NCBI GenBank assembly: GCA_029212425.1
Contig: JARGNC010000047.1
Coordinates: 1-14,846 of the forward strand
Source of the DNA: Phycisphaerales bacterium
GTDB lineage: Bacteria > Planctomycetota > Phycisphaerae > Phycisphaerales > UBA1924
Direction of reading: 5' to 3'
DNA length: 14,846 nt
Below the pieces are notes generated by a model. The model was not told where the DNA came from. It searched no databases and was given only the letters and a program-made list of their open reading frames with translations. A program made the translations under genes and the position numbers. Shown one piece after another: positions 7,789-14,607 of the stretch (within the stretch, counting starts at the first letter, position 1; each line of letters starts with the position of its first letter).

Positions 7789-9164
7789 CGACCTCAGAGA
7801 ATCAGCCGATGAGCGGGGCGGGGGCTGCGCTGCTTGCCAAAATCGAGGATCGCACAGCGAGGGTCGGCGTGGTGGGTCTGGGATATGTCGGATTGCCGTT
7901 GATACAAGCGGTGCACGATGCGGGGTATCCGGTCATTGGGTACGATGTTGACCAGACCAAAATCGATATGCTCGAGCGCGGAGAGTCGTACCTCAAGCAC
8001 CTTGGTGATGTGCTTGTAGAGACACTGAAGAACTCCGATCGGTTCATCGCGACGACGGACGAAGAGGTGCTTGGACAAGCGGACATCATTGTGTTGTGTG
8101 TCCCGACCCCGATTACATTGCAGCGTGAGCCGGATCTGCGATTTGTGCTTGGAAGTGCGCAGACGATCGGCCGAGTGCTTCGCGAGGGGCAGTTGGTGAT
8201 TCTCGAATCGACGACCTATCCCGGCACAACGCGCGATCTGGTGGTTCCAGTCCTTGAGCAGGGCGCGGTCGAGCGGGGCAAGAACCTGAAATCAGGCACG
8301 GAGTTTTTCGTCGGTTATTCACCAGAACGGGAAGATCCGGGGCGTGCGGGGATGGTGACCTCGATGATCCCGAAGCTTGTTGGTGGTGTGGATGCCGCAT
8401 CAGGGACACTTGCTAATGCGTTCTATTCATCGTGCATCGAGCATGTGTATCCGGTCAACAGCGCAGAGATCGGAGAGGCGGCCAAGCTGCTGGAGAATGT
8501 GTACCGAGCTGTGAATATCGCACTCGTCAACGAACTCAAGCTCGTATTCGATCGCATGGGGATCGACATCTGGGAGGTCATCGAAGCGGCGAAGACCAAG
8601 CCCTTCGGCTTTGAAGCGTTTTACCCTGGTCCGGGACTGGGGGGGCACTGCATCCCAATCGATCCGTTCTATTTGTCGTGGAAAGCGAAGCAGGTCGGTC
8701 ACGAGACGCGGTTTATTGAACTCGCTGGAGAGATCAATCGGACAATGCCCAAGCATGTTGTCAGGCGGGTATTCGAGTCGATGCGCGAAGACTCCAAAGT
8801 ACTCCGAGGAGGGAGGGTTCTGGTCATCGGGGTCGCATACAAACCCAATGTTGACGACATCCGCGAATCTCCAGCGGCGGAGGTGATCAAACTATTGATG
8901 GAGCGCGGTGCGGAAGTGAAGTACCACGATCCGCATATTCCAAGGTTCCCGTCGATGCGTCGGTACAAGATCGATCTGGATTCGGTTGCGCTGACTGAAG
9001 CAGAAATCGCCGCAGCGGATTGTGTGCTGATTATCACGGATCATGCCGGGATTGATTGGGGGCTCATTGGGCGCAGCGCGTCGCTTGTGGTTGATACACG
9101 CAATGCGATGGCTCTGGTCATGAAAAACGCGAGCGACATGGTCGCTCGCGTGGTGAAGGCTTGA
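7785..9164 (+). CDS. wbpA: UDP-N-acetylglucosamine 6-dehydrogenase-type nucleotide-sugar dehydrogenase (WbpA-like)
   Basis: A cytosolic NAD-dependent enzyme that oxidises C6 of a UDP-hexose (probably UDP-GlcNAc) to the uronate in two steps. It has the three domains of the UDP-glucose/GDP-mannose dehydrogenase superfamily. They are an N-terminal Rossmann fold with VGVVGLGYVGLP (27-38), a middle dimerisation helix with AAKLLENVYRAVNIALVNE (232-250), and the catalytic loop GLGGHCIPIDP (284-294) with nucleophile Cys289. The C-terminal UDP-binding domain carries VIGVAYKPNVDDIRESPA (348-364). By analogy Lys234 and Asn238 are also in the active site. The 459-aa length is slightly above the usual size owing to about 25 extra N-terminal residues. 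The motif set resembles WbpA/WbpO-type enzymes more than UDP-glucose dehydrogenase (Ugd), but the exact sugar is an inference. The start overlaps the ligase-like gene by ATGA. No plus-strand terminator follows the stop. Confidence 0.92.
   Translation: MTTSENQPMSGAGAALLAKIEDRTARVGVVGLGYVGLPLIQAVHDAGYPVIGYDVDQTKIDMLERGESYLKHLGDVLVETLKNSDRFIATTDEEVLGQADIIVLCVPTPITLQREPDLRFVLGSAQTIGRVLREGQLVILESTTYPGTTRDLVVPVLEQGAVERGKNLKSGTEFFVGYSPEREDPGRAGMVTSMIPKLVGGVDAASGTLANAFYSSCIEHVYPVNSAEIGEAAKLLENVYRAVNIALVNELKLVFDRMGIDIWEVIEAAKTKPFGFEAFYPGPGLGGHCIPIDPFYLSWKAKQVGHETRFIELAGEINRTMPKHVVRRVFESMREDSKVLRGGRVLVIGVAYKPNVDDIRESPAAEVIKLLMERGAEVKYHDPHIPRFPSMRRYKIDLDSVALTEAEIAAADCVLIITDHAGIDWGLIGRSASLVVDTRNAMALVMKNASDMVARVVKA
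9123..9150 (-). terminator. Intrinsic terminator of the minus operon, lying inside the dehydrogenase coding sequence
   Basis: CGCGAGCGAC (9128-9137) pairs perfectly with GTCGCTCGCG (9141-9150) around a 3-nt loop. On the minus strand the stem is followed directly by TTTTT (9127-9123), the textbook arrangement. It lies about 28 nt after the stop (9178) of the LolA-like gene, so it ends the S41/LolA-like transcript. It falls within the last codons of the convergent dehydrogenase (segment NASDMVARVV). On the plus strand no T-run follows. Confidence 0.85.
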
Positions 9165-9177
9165 GAGTTTGCTTGGA

Positions 9178-10011
9178 TTAGTCTTCGAGCAGTTCTTTGA
9201 TGTCATCTGGAAGCTCGAGTTCGCTTTCGTCGACTTCGCCGTTGACAGTGATTTCAGAAAACTCGATCAGTTGCTGGTTTGGACCGACGGACGCGACGGT
9301 TTTGAATGGGAACATCATCCCTTCAAGCTCGCGATAGTCTGAGGTGTACGAGGTTGACGGGATTTTGCTTCCTGCCATAGCGGTCAGTGTGTCGGTTCGG
9401 ATCAGGAGTCCGGTGTCCGAATCGTAGTAGTTGGTGGTGACGGTTTGGTCCTTGATGGAAGTCAGATCAAGAACATCTGCTTTGATCTCTGTATCGTCAG
9501 GCATGGTCACGGTTTCTTGACCTTTGTAGGTGATGGACTCGTAGTGCTCTTCCCAGTTGAGATTCGCGTAGAGGTCCATTTGATCAAGAAGTACCAACGC
9601 TTCGTCTTCGTCAAGGATTCTTGGGCCGCTCATGATGTCGTTGGACCAGACGACATCACCTGAGACTCCTTGGTTGAATGCGCCGAGTCCAGGGATTTCG
9701 AAGCTCAGGGCCATGCCCTTCTCAGCGACGAGGAGAATGTTCATGTCCGCGGTGATCCCTTGAGCGGGCATGCTCATTGTGCCGACCATACGAACATTTT
9801 TGACTTCTCGTTTTTCGGCGTTCTCGCCCAGGGTCGCAAGATTCGCTCTGTCCCAGACCTTCTTGGCTTTCGCATCCATAGACGGTGCTTTGGCATCTGC
9901 GGCGTGGTTGTGCTCTGGTCCAGCGATCGCGGATGAAGTCAGGGTCATTGGTGCTGCGGTCGCGATGAGCATCGCAAGGGTCTTTGTGGATGTGCGAGTA
10001 AACTTTTTCAT
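9178..10011 (-). CDS. Secreted LolA-like/DUF2092-type periplasmic protein
   Basis: The start at ATG 10011 is supported by AAGGA upstream and by the signal peptide that follows at once (MKKFTRTSTKTLAML..., probable cleavage after AIA near residue 30). The frame extends to 10086 but adds no signal-like sequence. The 277-aa product has alternating strand-like segments typical of the LolA/DUF2092 half-barrel fold: NVRMVGTMSMPAQGITADMN, then KGMALSFEIPGLGAFNQG, VVWSNDIMSGPRIL, and the diagnostic NYYDSDTGLLIRTD hairpin, ending with an acidic ELPDDIKELLED. Related proteins bind lipids or lipoproteins, or sit beside peptidases, but this one's role is unknown. It lies 84 nt downstream of an S41 protease lipoprotein gene on the same strand, which suggests a shared transcript. 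A strong terminator follows inside the neighbouring gene. Confidence 0.8.
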   Translation of the reverse strand: MKKFTRTSTKTLAMLIATAAPMTLTSSAIAGPEHNHAADAKAPSMDAKAKKVWDRANLATLGENAEKREVKNVRMVGTMSMPAQGITADMNILLVAEKGMALSFEIPGLGAFNQGVSGDVVWSNDIMSGPRILDEDEALVLLDQMDLYANLNWEEHYESITYKGQETVTMPDDTEIKADVLDLTSIKDQTVTTNYYDSDTGLLIRTDTLTAMAGSKIPSTSYTSDYRELEGMMFPFKTVASVGPNQQLIEFSEITVNGEVDESELELPDDIKELLED

Positions 10012-10095
10012 ATCGTAATTTCCTTCGGCGAGTGGGTTTGGGTTCTTGTTGATTCTAGAACAGATGTTCGTACTGCTCGGGTTCAATTCTACGGC

Positions 10096-11523
10096 TCAAT
10101 CGTTGCTGCGGATCCAATCCGTCGCGGCGTCGAGGACCTCGTCGTGTCCATTCAGGAGCCCCTCTCTGGTGTACTTGATCGGGAAGTCCGGCGTGGTTCC
10201 CTGTGCTTCGAGGGAGTAACCGCCGCTGGTCGTGTAGTCCGCGAACGCGTACTGGAATCCGTCGCCGTTGGGGAGGCGTTCGACGGTTGAGGGAAGCGCG
10301 AGTCCTGCGGTTTGGGTACCGAAGACTTTGCCTCGTCCGATGTCCTTGATTCCCGCGCTGAGGATCTCAGCGTTGGAGATGCTCATTTCATCGATAAGGA
10401 CCGCGACCTTTCCGGTGTAGTTGTTCTTGCGTGGGTTGAGCATCAGCGGGATGTTGAATGGACCTCGGACTGGGTCGCGCATTTTCATCGTGCCCATCAG
10501 TCCCTTTTCGTCGATCAGCCAGTTGATCATACCGGGCGCCATGAGGATGATGCCGCCGTAGTTTCCTCGCATGTCGATGACGATGCCTGGCGCGTCCATG
10601 TGGTCCTTGATGAACTGTTGATAGGTAGGCAGGACTGTCCCCGGACTCATGAACATGCTCAGGCGGAAATAGCCAACGCCGTTGTCGAGGGTGGTTGCTT
10701 CGACTTCGATGGGTGATTCTGGGAGTTCTCCGATGCCTGCCATGACGCCTGGCGATGGGTCGAGGGTGACGGTGACCTCGCGCGTGTTGTACAGATCATC
10801 GCTGAAGACCATCTCGATGGATTCGCCAGCGTCTCCGCCGACTCTTGATTGTGCGATGAGTCCCGCTTGGGTTTCTGGTCGCATAACGCCATCGATCTCT
10901 TTGGTGACTTCGATGAGCGAGCTCATCTTTCTGCCTCGGATTGATTCGACGATCCAACCGGTTTTGATTCCAGATCGTGCGGCTGGTGATTCTGGTGCCA
11001 CTTTCGTGACAAGGAACTGTCCATCGACCAATCGGACATTCATGCCTGCCCAGCCGGGTTCGCCGCTCGAGTGCTCTTGCTCTGAGGAGTCCTTCTGGTG
11101 GGCGGTGGATTCTTCTTCAAGTTTTTGGTATGAGGTGGAAGGGATGATCCCGAAGTGTGACTGTTCGAGTCGGCTCAGCAGTTCATTGATGACCTGGCGA
11201 GCTTCGTTGTCGGATGTTGCTTGCTGGATCTTGGGGAGCAGGTCGGCGCGGGCTTGGTCCCAGTCAACGCCGTTGAGTTCGGGGTCCCAGTGTTTATCTT
11301 GGACACTATTCCAAACATATTCGAAGGATTCGACATGGGATGCGAGCCGTTCTGGGGAGATCTGCTGGACCTCGTTCATCGAAGCGTTCTTGGAAGAATC
11401 GGTTGATGAGTCAGCCGCACAGCCTGAGAGGGCGAAGGCGGAAGTGATTGAAAGCGTGATCAGAGCCGCAGATGTTGTGATTGTGCGTCTTGATGAGGGA
11501 TGGATCAGAGAGATGGGTTTCAA
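10096..11523 (-). CDS. S41-family serine protease lipoprotein with PDZ domain (tricorn-like active site)
   Basis: A 475-aa protein. The start is TTG at 11523, supported by AGGAG seven nt upstream. A lipoprotein signal ends at ALSGC (lipidated Cys35). An N-terminal helical domain (about 60-125) ends in QSHFGI with Ser122-His123. A PDZ domain spans about 158-255 (PESPAARSGIKTGWIVESI), and the S41 core about 275-450. Core motifs are VIDMRGNYGG (315-324), the nucleophile segment DEMSISNAEILSAGI (probable Ser383), GRGKVFGTQTAG (396-407) and LEAQGTTPD (438-446). The lysine found in the CtpA/Prc FGKG motif is absent (TAGL instead). Together with the Ser-His pair this suggests a tricorn-type Ser-His-Glu mechanism, an inference. 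It should cleave or process proteins in the periplasm. The LolA-like gene is downstream, and an orphan CheW gene is divergent. Confidence 0.9.
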   Translation of the reverse strand: MKPISLIHPSSRRTITTSAALITLSITSAFALSGCAADSSTDSSKNASMNEVQQISPERLASHVESFEYVWNSVQDKHWDPELNGVDWDQARADLLPKIQQATSDNEARQVINELLSRLEQSHFGIIPSTSYQKLEEESTAHQKDSSEQEHSSGEPGWAGMNVRLVDGQFLVTKVAPESPAARSGIKTGWIVESIRGRKMSSLIEVTKEIDGVMRPETQAGLIAQSRVGGDAGESIEMVFSDDLYNTREVTVTLDPSPGVMAGIGELPESPIEVEATTLDNGVGYFRLSMFMSPGTVLPTYQQFIKDHMDAPGIVIDMRGNYGGIILMAPGMINWLIDEKGLMGTMKMRDPVRGPFNIPLMLNPRKNNYTGKVAVLIDEMSISNAEILSAGIKDIGRGKVFGTQTAGLALPSTVERLPNGDGFQYAFADYTTSGGYSLEAQGTTPDFPIKYTREGLLNGHDEVLDAATDWIRSND

Positions 11524-11559
11524 ACGGAGACTCCTGAGTTTGAACAGTGGTGACCAAGT

Positions 11560-11588
11560 TCTATTGAATTCGAGACAAAAAGTTGCAA
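11560..11588 (-). promoter_or_regulatory. Possible promoter of the S41/LolA-like operon
   Basis: On the minus strand TTGCAA (11588-11583) is followed after 17 nt by AATAGA (11565-11560). This would start transcription about 30 nt before the TTG start codon, leaving room for the AGGAG ribosome site. The -35 matches the sigma-70 consensus at four of six positions and the -10 is poor. The intergenic stretch from 11524 to 11793 otherwise shows no clear operator or promoter for the divergent CheW gene. Confidence 0.3.
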
Positions 11589-11793
11589 TCTCGATGGGGA
11601 TGAATCACGCTTGATTGAGCATGATCGTTCAACAACGCCCAGATGGTATGCGCTCAATCTGTGGAGTTATTCTGTCCAGGGGTGTTCAGAATCGTTATTT
11701 GATGCGTAATTCGCGTGTTTTTGAGTGATTCAAATTACACCTGCTTGATGGATTCGACTGATGGAGTGTGGTGTTGTATCCGATAGTTTTTGC

Positions 11794-12372
11794 ATGACAC
11801 CAGCTACTGCCAGCACCCAAACAGATCCTGTTGCCGAGCTCCCAACAATGTCGGGAGAAACTTCTGCTGTTGTGACCGAGAACACGACTCGTTATGTGGT
11901 TGTTGAAATCAACAGCAACATGTACGGCATCACGACGGACGCAACCGTTGAACTGATGGACTCGGACACGATCCAGATTACCCGTGTTTCACACTCGCCA
12001 AACTTCGTGCGAGGCGTCATCAATCATCGTGGATCAATCATCCCCGCGATCGATATGTGGACACTACTCGGATTTGACAGGGGGCACGCGGCGCATGCTG
12101 AGAACTCAATCAGCGAGCAACGCGCACACGAGTTGAATGACGAACCGGTCTCAACGAGCATGATGGTGATTACCGAGTTCGGTACTCAGAAGATCGGTCT
12201 GATCGTCGATGGGGTACACGCGGTGTTCGACTGTACGGACGATCAGGTTGAGCCGCTTCCTGAGTCCGCTGAGAACGCAGCGTTCTTGAAAGGGCTGGTT
12301 CATCAGGATGATGGATCGTACATTCTGATCACAGACATCGAACGCATCTATCAGAAAGCGTGTCCAAACTAA
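11794..12372 (+). CDS. Orphan CheW-domain protein
   Basis: CheW domains couple chemoreceptors to the histidine kinase CheA in the cytoplasm. The domain starts at about residue 34 of the chosen product (TTRYVVVEINSNMYGI) and shows the classic VRGVINHRGSIIPAIDMWTLLGF segment. A more variable insert follows, then MVITEFGTQKIGLIVDGVHAV and the C-terminal FLKGLVHQDDGSYILITDIERI. The domain is complete and single. The start is uncertain. The frame opens at ATG 11761, but the 11 extra residues look non-natural (MECGVVSDSFC), so ATG 11794 (MTPATAST...) is preferred; neither has a Shine-Dalgarno. The N-terminal tail of about 33 residues is T/S/P-rich and probably disordered. No CheA, CheB, CheR, receptor or flagellar gene is nearby. 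A strong terminator follows. Confidence 0.85.
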   Translation: MTPATASTQTDPVAELPTMSGETSAVVTENTTRYVVVEINSNMYGITTDATVELMDSDTIQITRVSHSPNFVRGVINHRGSIIPAIDMWTLLGFDRGHAAHAENSISEQRAHELNDEPVSTSMMVITEFGTQKIGLIVDGVHAVFDCTDDQVEPLPESAENAAFLKGLVHQDDGSYILITDIERIYQKACPN

Positions 12373-12397
12373 TCGGTTTGAGCGATGAACGAGAGAG

Positions 12398-12435
12398 CCG
12401 CGTGATTCAATCTTCGGATGGATCACGCGGTTTTT
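12398..12435 (+). terminator. Intrinsic terminator of the CheW gene
   Basis: CCGCGTGAT (12398-12406) pairs with ATCACGCGG (12422-12430) around a 15-nt loop, followed by TTTTT (12431-12435). It begins 25 nt after the CheW stop. It overlaps the 3' end of the convergent zinc-finger gene, whose stop codon (12407-12409) lies in the loop. On the minus strand no T-run follows, so it acts in one direction. Confidence 0.8.
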
Positions 12436-12754
12436 GCCAATCGTAATCTTTGTCCTTGTGCAGAACTCCCGCGGCTTGCTTCAAGCATCGCTTGCACGCG
12501 ATCGCGTCTTCAACCAATGGTGAGCGCCAGTGTGGGTCGGATCTGCCGTGTTCTAAACATAGCAGGCATTTGTCTTCTTGCTCGACCGGCGCGCCGAGTT
12601 TGAGTTGCACAATCTCCGCGTACGCGATCGAAAGGCAATGACTGCAGATCAGCGAACCGCGATGCCCCTCCACCATGGGGCGATGATCATCCCAAGGCTG
12701 GTGACAATAATCGCACACGAAGATCAATCGGCCTTCATCATCTTTATTTTGCAT
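12407..12754 (-). CDS. Small protein with two tandem ClpX-type C4 zinc-finger modules
   Basis: A 115-aa protein with four CxxC pairs: Cys14/17 with Cys37/40, and Cys63/66 with Cys87/90. Each half has the layout C-x2-C, 19-20 residues, C-x2-C. The first half (FVCDYCHQPWDDHRPMVEG then LICSHCL) resembles the N-terminal zinc-binding domain of ClpX, with its C-S/D-x-C...ICxxC arrangement. The second half (KCLLC...IACKRCL) repeats it more loosely. ClpX zinc domains dimerise and bind adaptors and substrates; there is no AAA+ ATPase domain here. The ATG start is 1 nt after the ABC exporter's stop (TGAcATG), so translation is coupled. The family resemblance is by pattern only. An alternative is a generic zinc-ribbon protein binding nucleic acid. 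Confidence 0.75.
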   Translation of the reverse strand: MQNKDDEGRLIFVCDYCHQPWDDHRPMVEGHRGSLICSHCLSIAYAEIVQLKLGAPVEQEDKCLLCLEHGRSDPHWRSPLVEDAIACKRCLKQAAGVLHKDKDYDWQKPRDPSED

Positions 12755-12755
12755 G

Positions 12756-14600
12756 TCAGTGGGTGCTCTCGTCGTTGGAAATCAGCTGGTGCTGCGCCAG
12801 GGATTGGTAGAGCTTGCAGCTTTCGAGAAGTTCCTCGTGGGTTCCCGTCGCGACGATCGAACCCTGATCCATCACTACGATCCGATCCGCTCCGAGCACA
12901 GTCGACAATCGGTGCGCGACGATGAGCGTTGTGCGGTTGGTGCAGAAGGTAGAGAGGACCTCGCCGATCAATCGTTCGGACTCGGCATCGACCATCGAAG
13001 TTGCTTCATCAAGAATCAGAATCGCGGGGTCGCGAAGGATCGCGCGAGCGATCGCGATGCGTTGTCGTTGTCCGCCGGAGAGGGTCAGTCCTTGTTCGCC
13101 GACATGGGTTTCGAATCCGTCGTCGAACTGGTTGATGAACTGCGTAGCGCGTGCGCGATCCGCGGCTTGTCGGATCTGCTCGTCGCTCGCGTTGATGTTG
13201 CCATACGCGATGTTGTCGCGGATCGTCCCTTTGAAGAGCACGACCTCCTGGGTCACGACGCCGATCTGTCTGCGGAGCGAGCGGACGCGAATGCGTGTGA
13301 TGTCGATTCCGTCCACAAGGACCTGTCCATCGTTGGGATCGAATAGTCGAGGGACGAGCGAAAGGAGCGTGGTCTTTCCGCAGCCGTTGGGGCCGACGAA
13401 CGCGACCGTTTCTCCGGCGCGGATTTTGAGCGAGACATCAGCGACCGCTCTTGAACTCCCACCAGGATACAGGAACGAAACCTTGTTGAAGACCAGCGAT
13501 TCGCTGTGGCGCGGGAGCTTGGGCATCCGGATATCGTGACCCGGTTCAGCGTCTTCGTTGAGGAGCCGTTGCAAGCGGTCTGCCGCGGCTCCGGATTGCT
13601 GGATGTCGTTGACCAAACCTGTGATTGGTTTGATGCTCGCGCCAGCGATCGCAAGCGCGACGAGCACCGTCATGAACTCCGATTTGTCGAGGTGTCCATC
13701 AAGGATCAGTTTCACCGCGACGAGCGTGAGAGCGCCCAGGGTGAACACTGTAATGGTTTCGATCAACGGCCCAGCAATCGCGCGAGCGGTGCGGATGCGG
13801 AGTTGCTGATGAAGAACATCCTTATTGATGCGTCCGAATCGACCCGCTTCGTAGCGTTCGGTGGTGTGCACCTTGACGACGCGCATCCCTTGGAGGGATT
13901 CGGTCGCGGCGCGGTACAAGCCCGCCCTGCTCGAGAGCGCTCGCTCGGATGCTCTTCGGATGCGCTTCCCAAGCTTGCGGATGACGACCGCGAGGATGGG
14001 CATCAGCAGGAGCGCGACAATCGCGAGCTGCCAGTTGGTGACCAGAGCAACCACGAGCGCGATGATGCCTTTGGTGATCTGTGCGACCGCTTTGGAGAGC
14101 AGCGCGACATACCCCGCGCTGAGTGCTTCGGTGTCGTTGACAATCCGAGAGATCGCTTCGGTCGGCCCCTCCGCGACGATGGTTTTGAGTGGGAGATGGA
14201 TGACTTGTCCGAACGCTCGTCTGCGGATCATCGCGATGGAACGCTGGACGACCGTCAGCGCGAGGTACTGGTGCATGAAGTTGGCAAACGCGCCGAAGAT
14301 GGTCAGCACACCCAGCGTGATCATGATCCACATCACCGCATCGAAGGGGCCTTCGGGAAGTGCCGCGATGAAGTCTTCGGTCAGGAGTCCCTGCGTCCAC
14401 CCTTCATTCGCGTATTCCTCAGCGAGCTGGGGCAGCCCACGATGTCCCGGCTCAAGGATCGTGTCGAGCACCGGCTGCATCGCAAGAATCCCGGCGCCCA
14501 TCCCCCCTGCGGAAACGACGGCGAATAACAACCCGAAAATCAGGTGGGTGCGCCACCGCAGCATCTGTTTGGCAAAGTGCCAGAAGGCATCCATAGTCAT
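12756..14600 (-). CDS. MsbA/lipid-exporter-type ABC transporter, fused permease and ATPase
   Basis: A 614-aa half-transporter expected to dimerise and flip lipids or hydrophobic substrates across the inner membrane. The N-terminal membrane domain has about six helices (starting at about 20-42 and 88-110, with further helices at 172-207 and 279-325). The C-terminal ATPase has Walker A GPNGCGKTT (403-411), Q-loop Gln451, ABC signature LSGGQ (507-511), Walker B ILILDEAT (527-534) and H-loop His563, all intact. The loop between the first two helices (about 48-87) is longer than in classical MsbA, which is unusual. ATG 14600 is used; ATG 14594 is equally possible and neither has a Shine-Dalgarno, consistent with coupling to the upstream RND gene that stops 7 nt before. 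The zinc-finger gene follows after 1 nt. The substrate is unknown. Confidence 0.92.
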   Translation of the reverse strand: MTMDAFWHFAKQMLRWRTHLIFGLLFAVVSAGGMGAGILAMQPVLDTILEPGHRGLPQLAEEYANEGWTQGLLTEDFIAALPEGPFDAVMWIMITLGVLTIFGAFANFMHQYLALTVVQRSIAMIRRRAFGQVIHLPLKTIVAEGPTEAISRIVNDTEALSAGYVALLSKAVAQITKGIIALVVALVTNWQLAIVALLLMPILAVVIRKLGKRIRRASERALSSRAGLYRAATESLQGMRVVKVHTTERYEAGRFGRINKDVLHQQLRIRTARAIAGPLIETITVFTLGALTLVAVKLILDGHLDKSEFMTVLVALAIAGASIKPITGLVNDIQQSGAAADRLQRLLNEDAEPGHDIRMPKLPRHSESLVFNKVSFLYPGGSSRAVADVSLKIRAGETVAFVGPNGCGKTTLLSLVPRLFDPNDGQVLVDGIDITRIRVRSLRRQIGVVTQEVVLFKGTIRDNIAYGNINASDEQIRQAADRARATQFINQFDDGFETHVGEQGLTLSGGQRQRIAIARAILRDPAILILDEATSMVDAESERLIGEVLSTFCTNRTTLIVAHRLSTVLGADRIVVMDQGSIVATGTHEELLESCKLYQSLAQHQLISNDESTH

Positions 14601-14607
14601 GCGAGGA

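Noticed and set aside
10682..11614. A 310-codon plus-strand frame opposite the S41 protease
   Set aside because: It is a Ser-rich antisense shadow with no recognisable domain or ribosome site.
11776..11786. CCGATAG resembling a flagellar sigma-28 -10 element upstream of CheW
   Set aside because: No matching TAAA-type -35 element is found at the needed spacing, and the site lies too close to the likely start codon.
13506..14528. A 340-codon plus-strand frame opposite the ABC exporter
   Set aside because: It is an Asp/Arg/Glu-rich shadow frame, and the opposite strand carries an intact ABC transporter.
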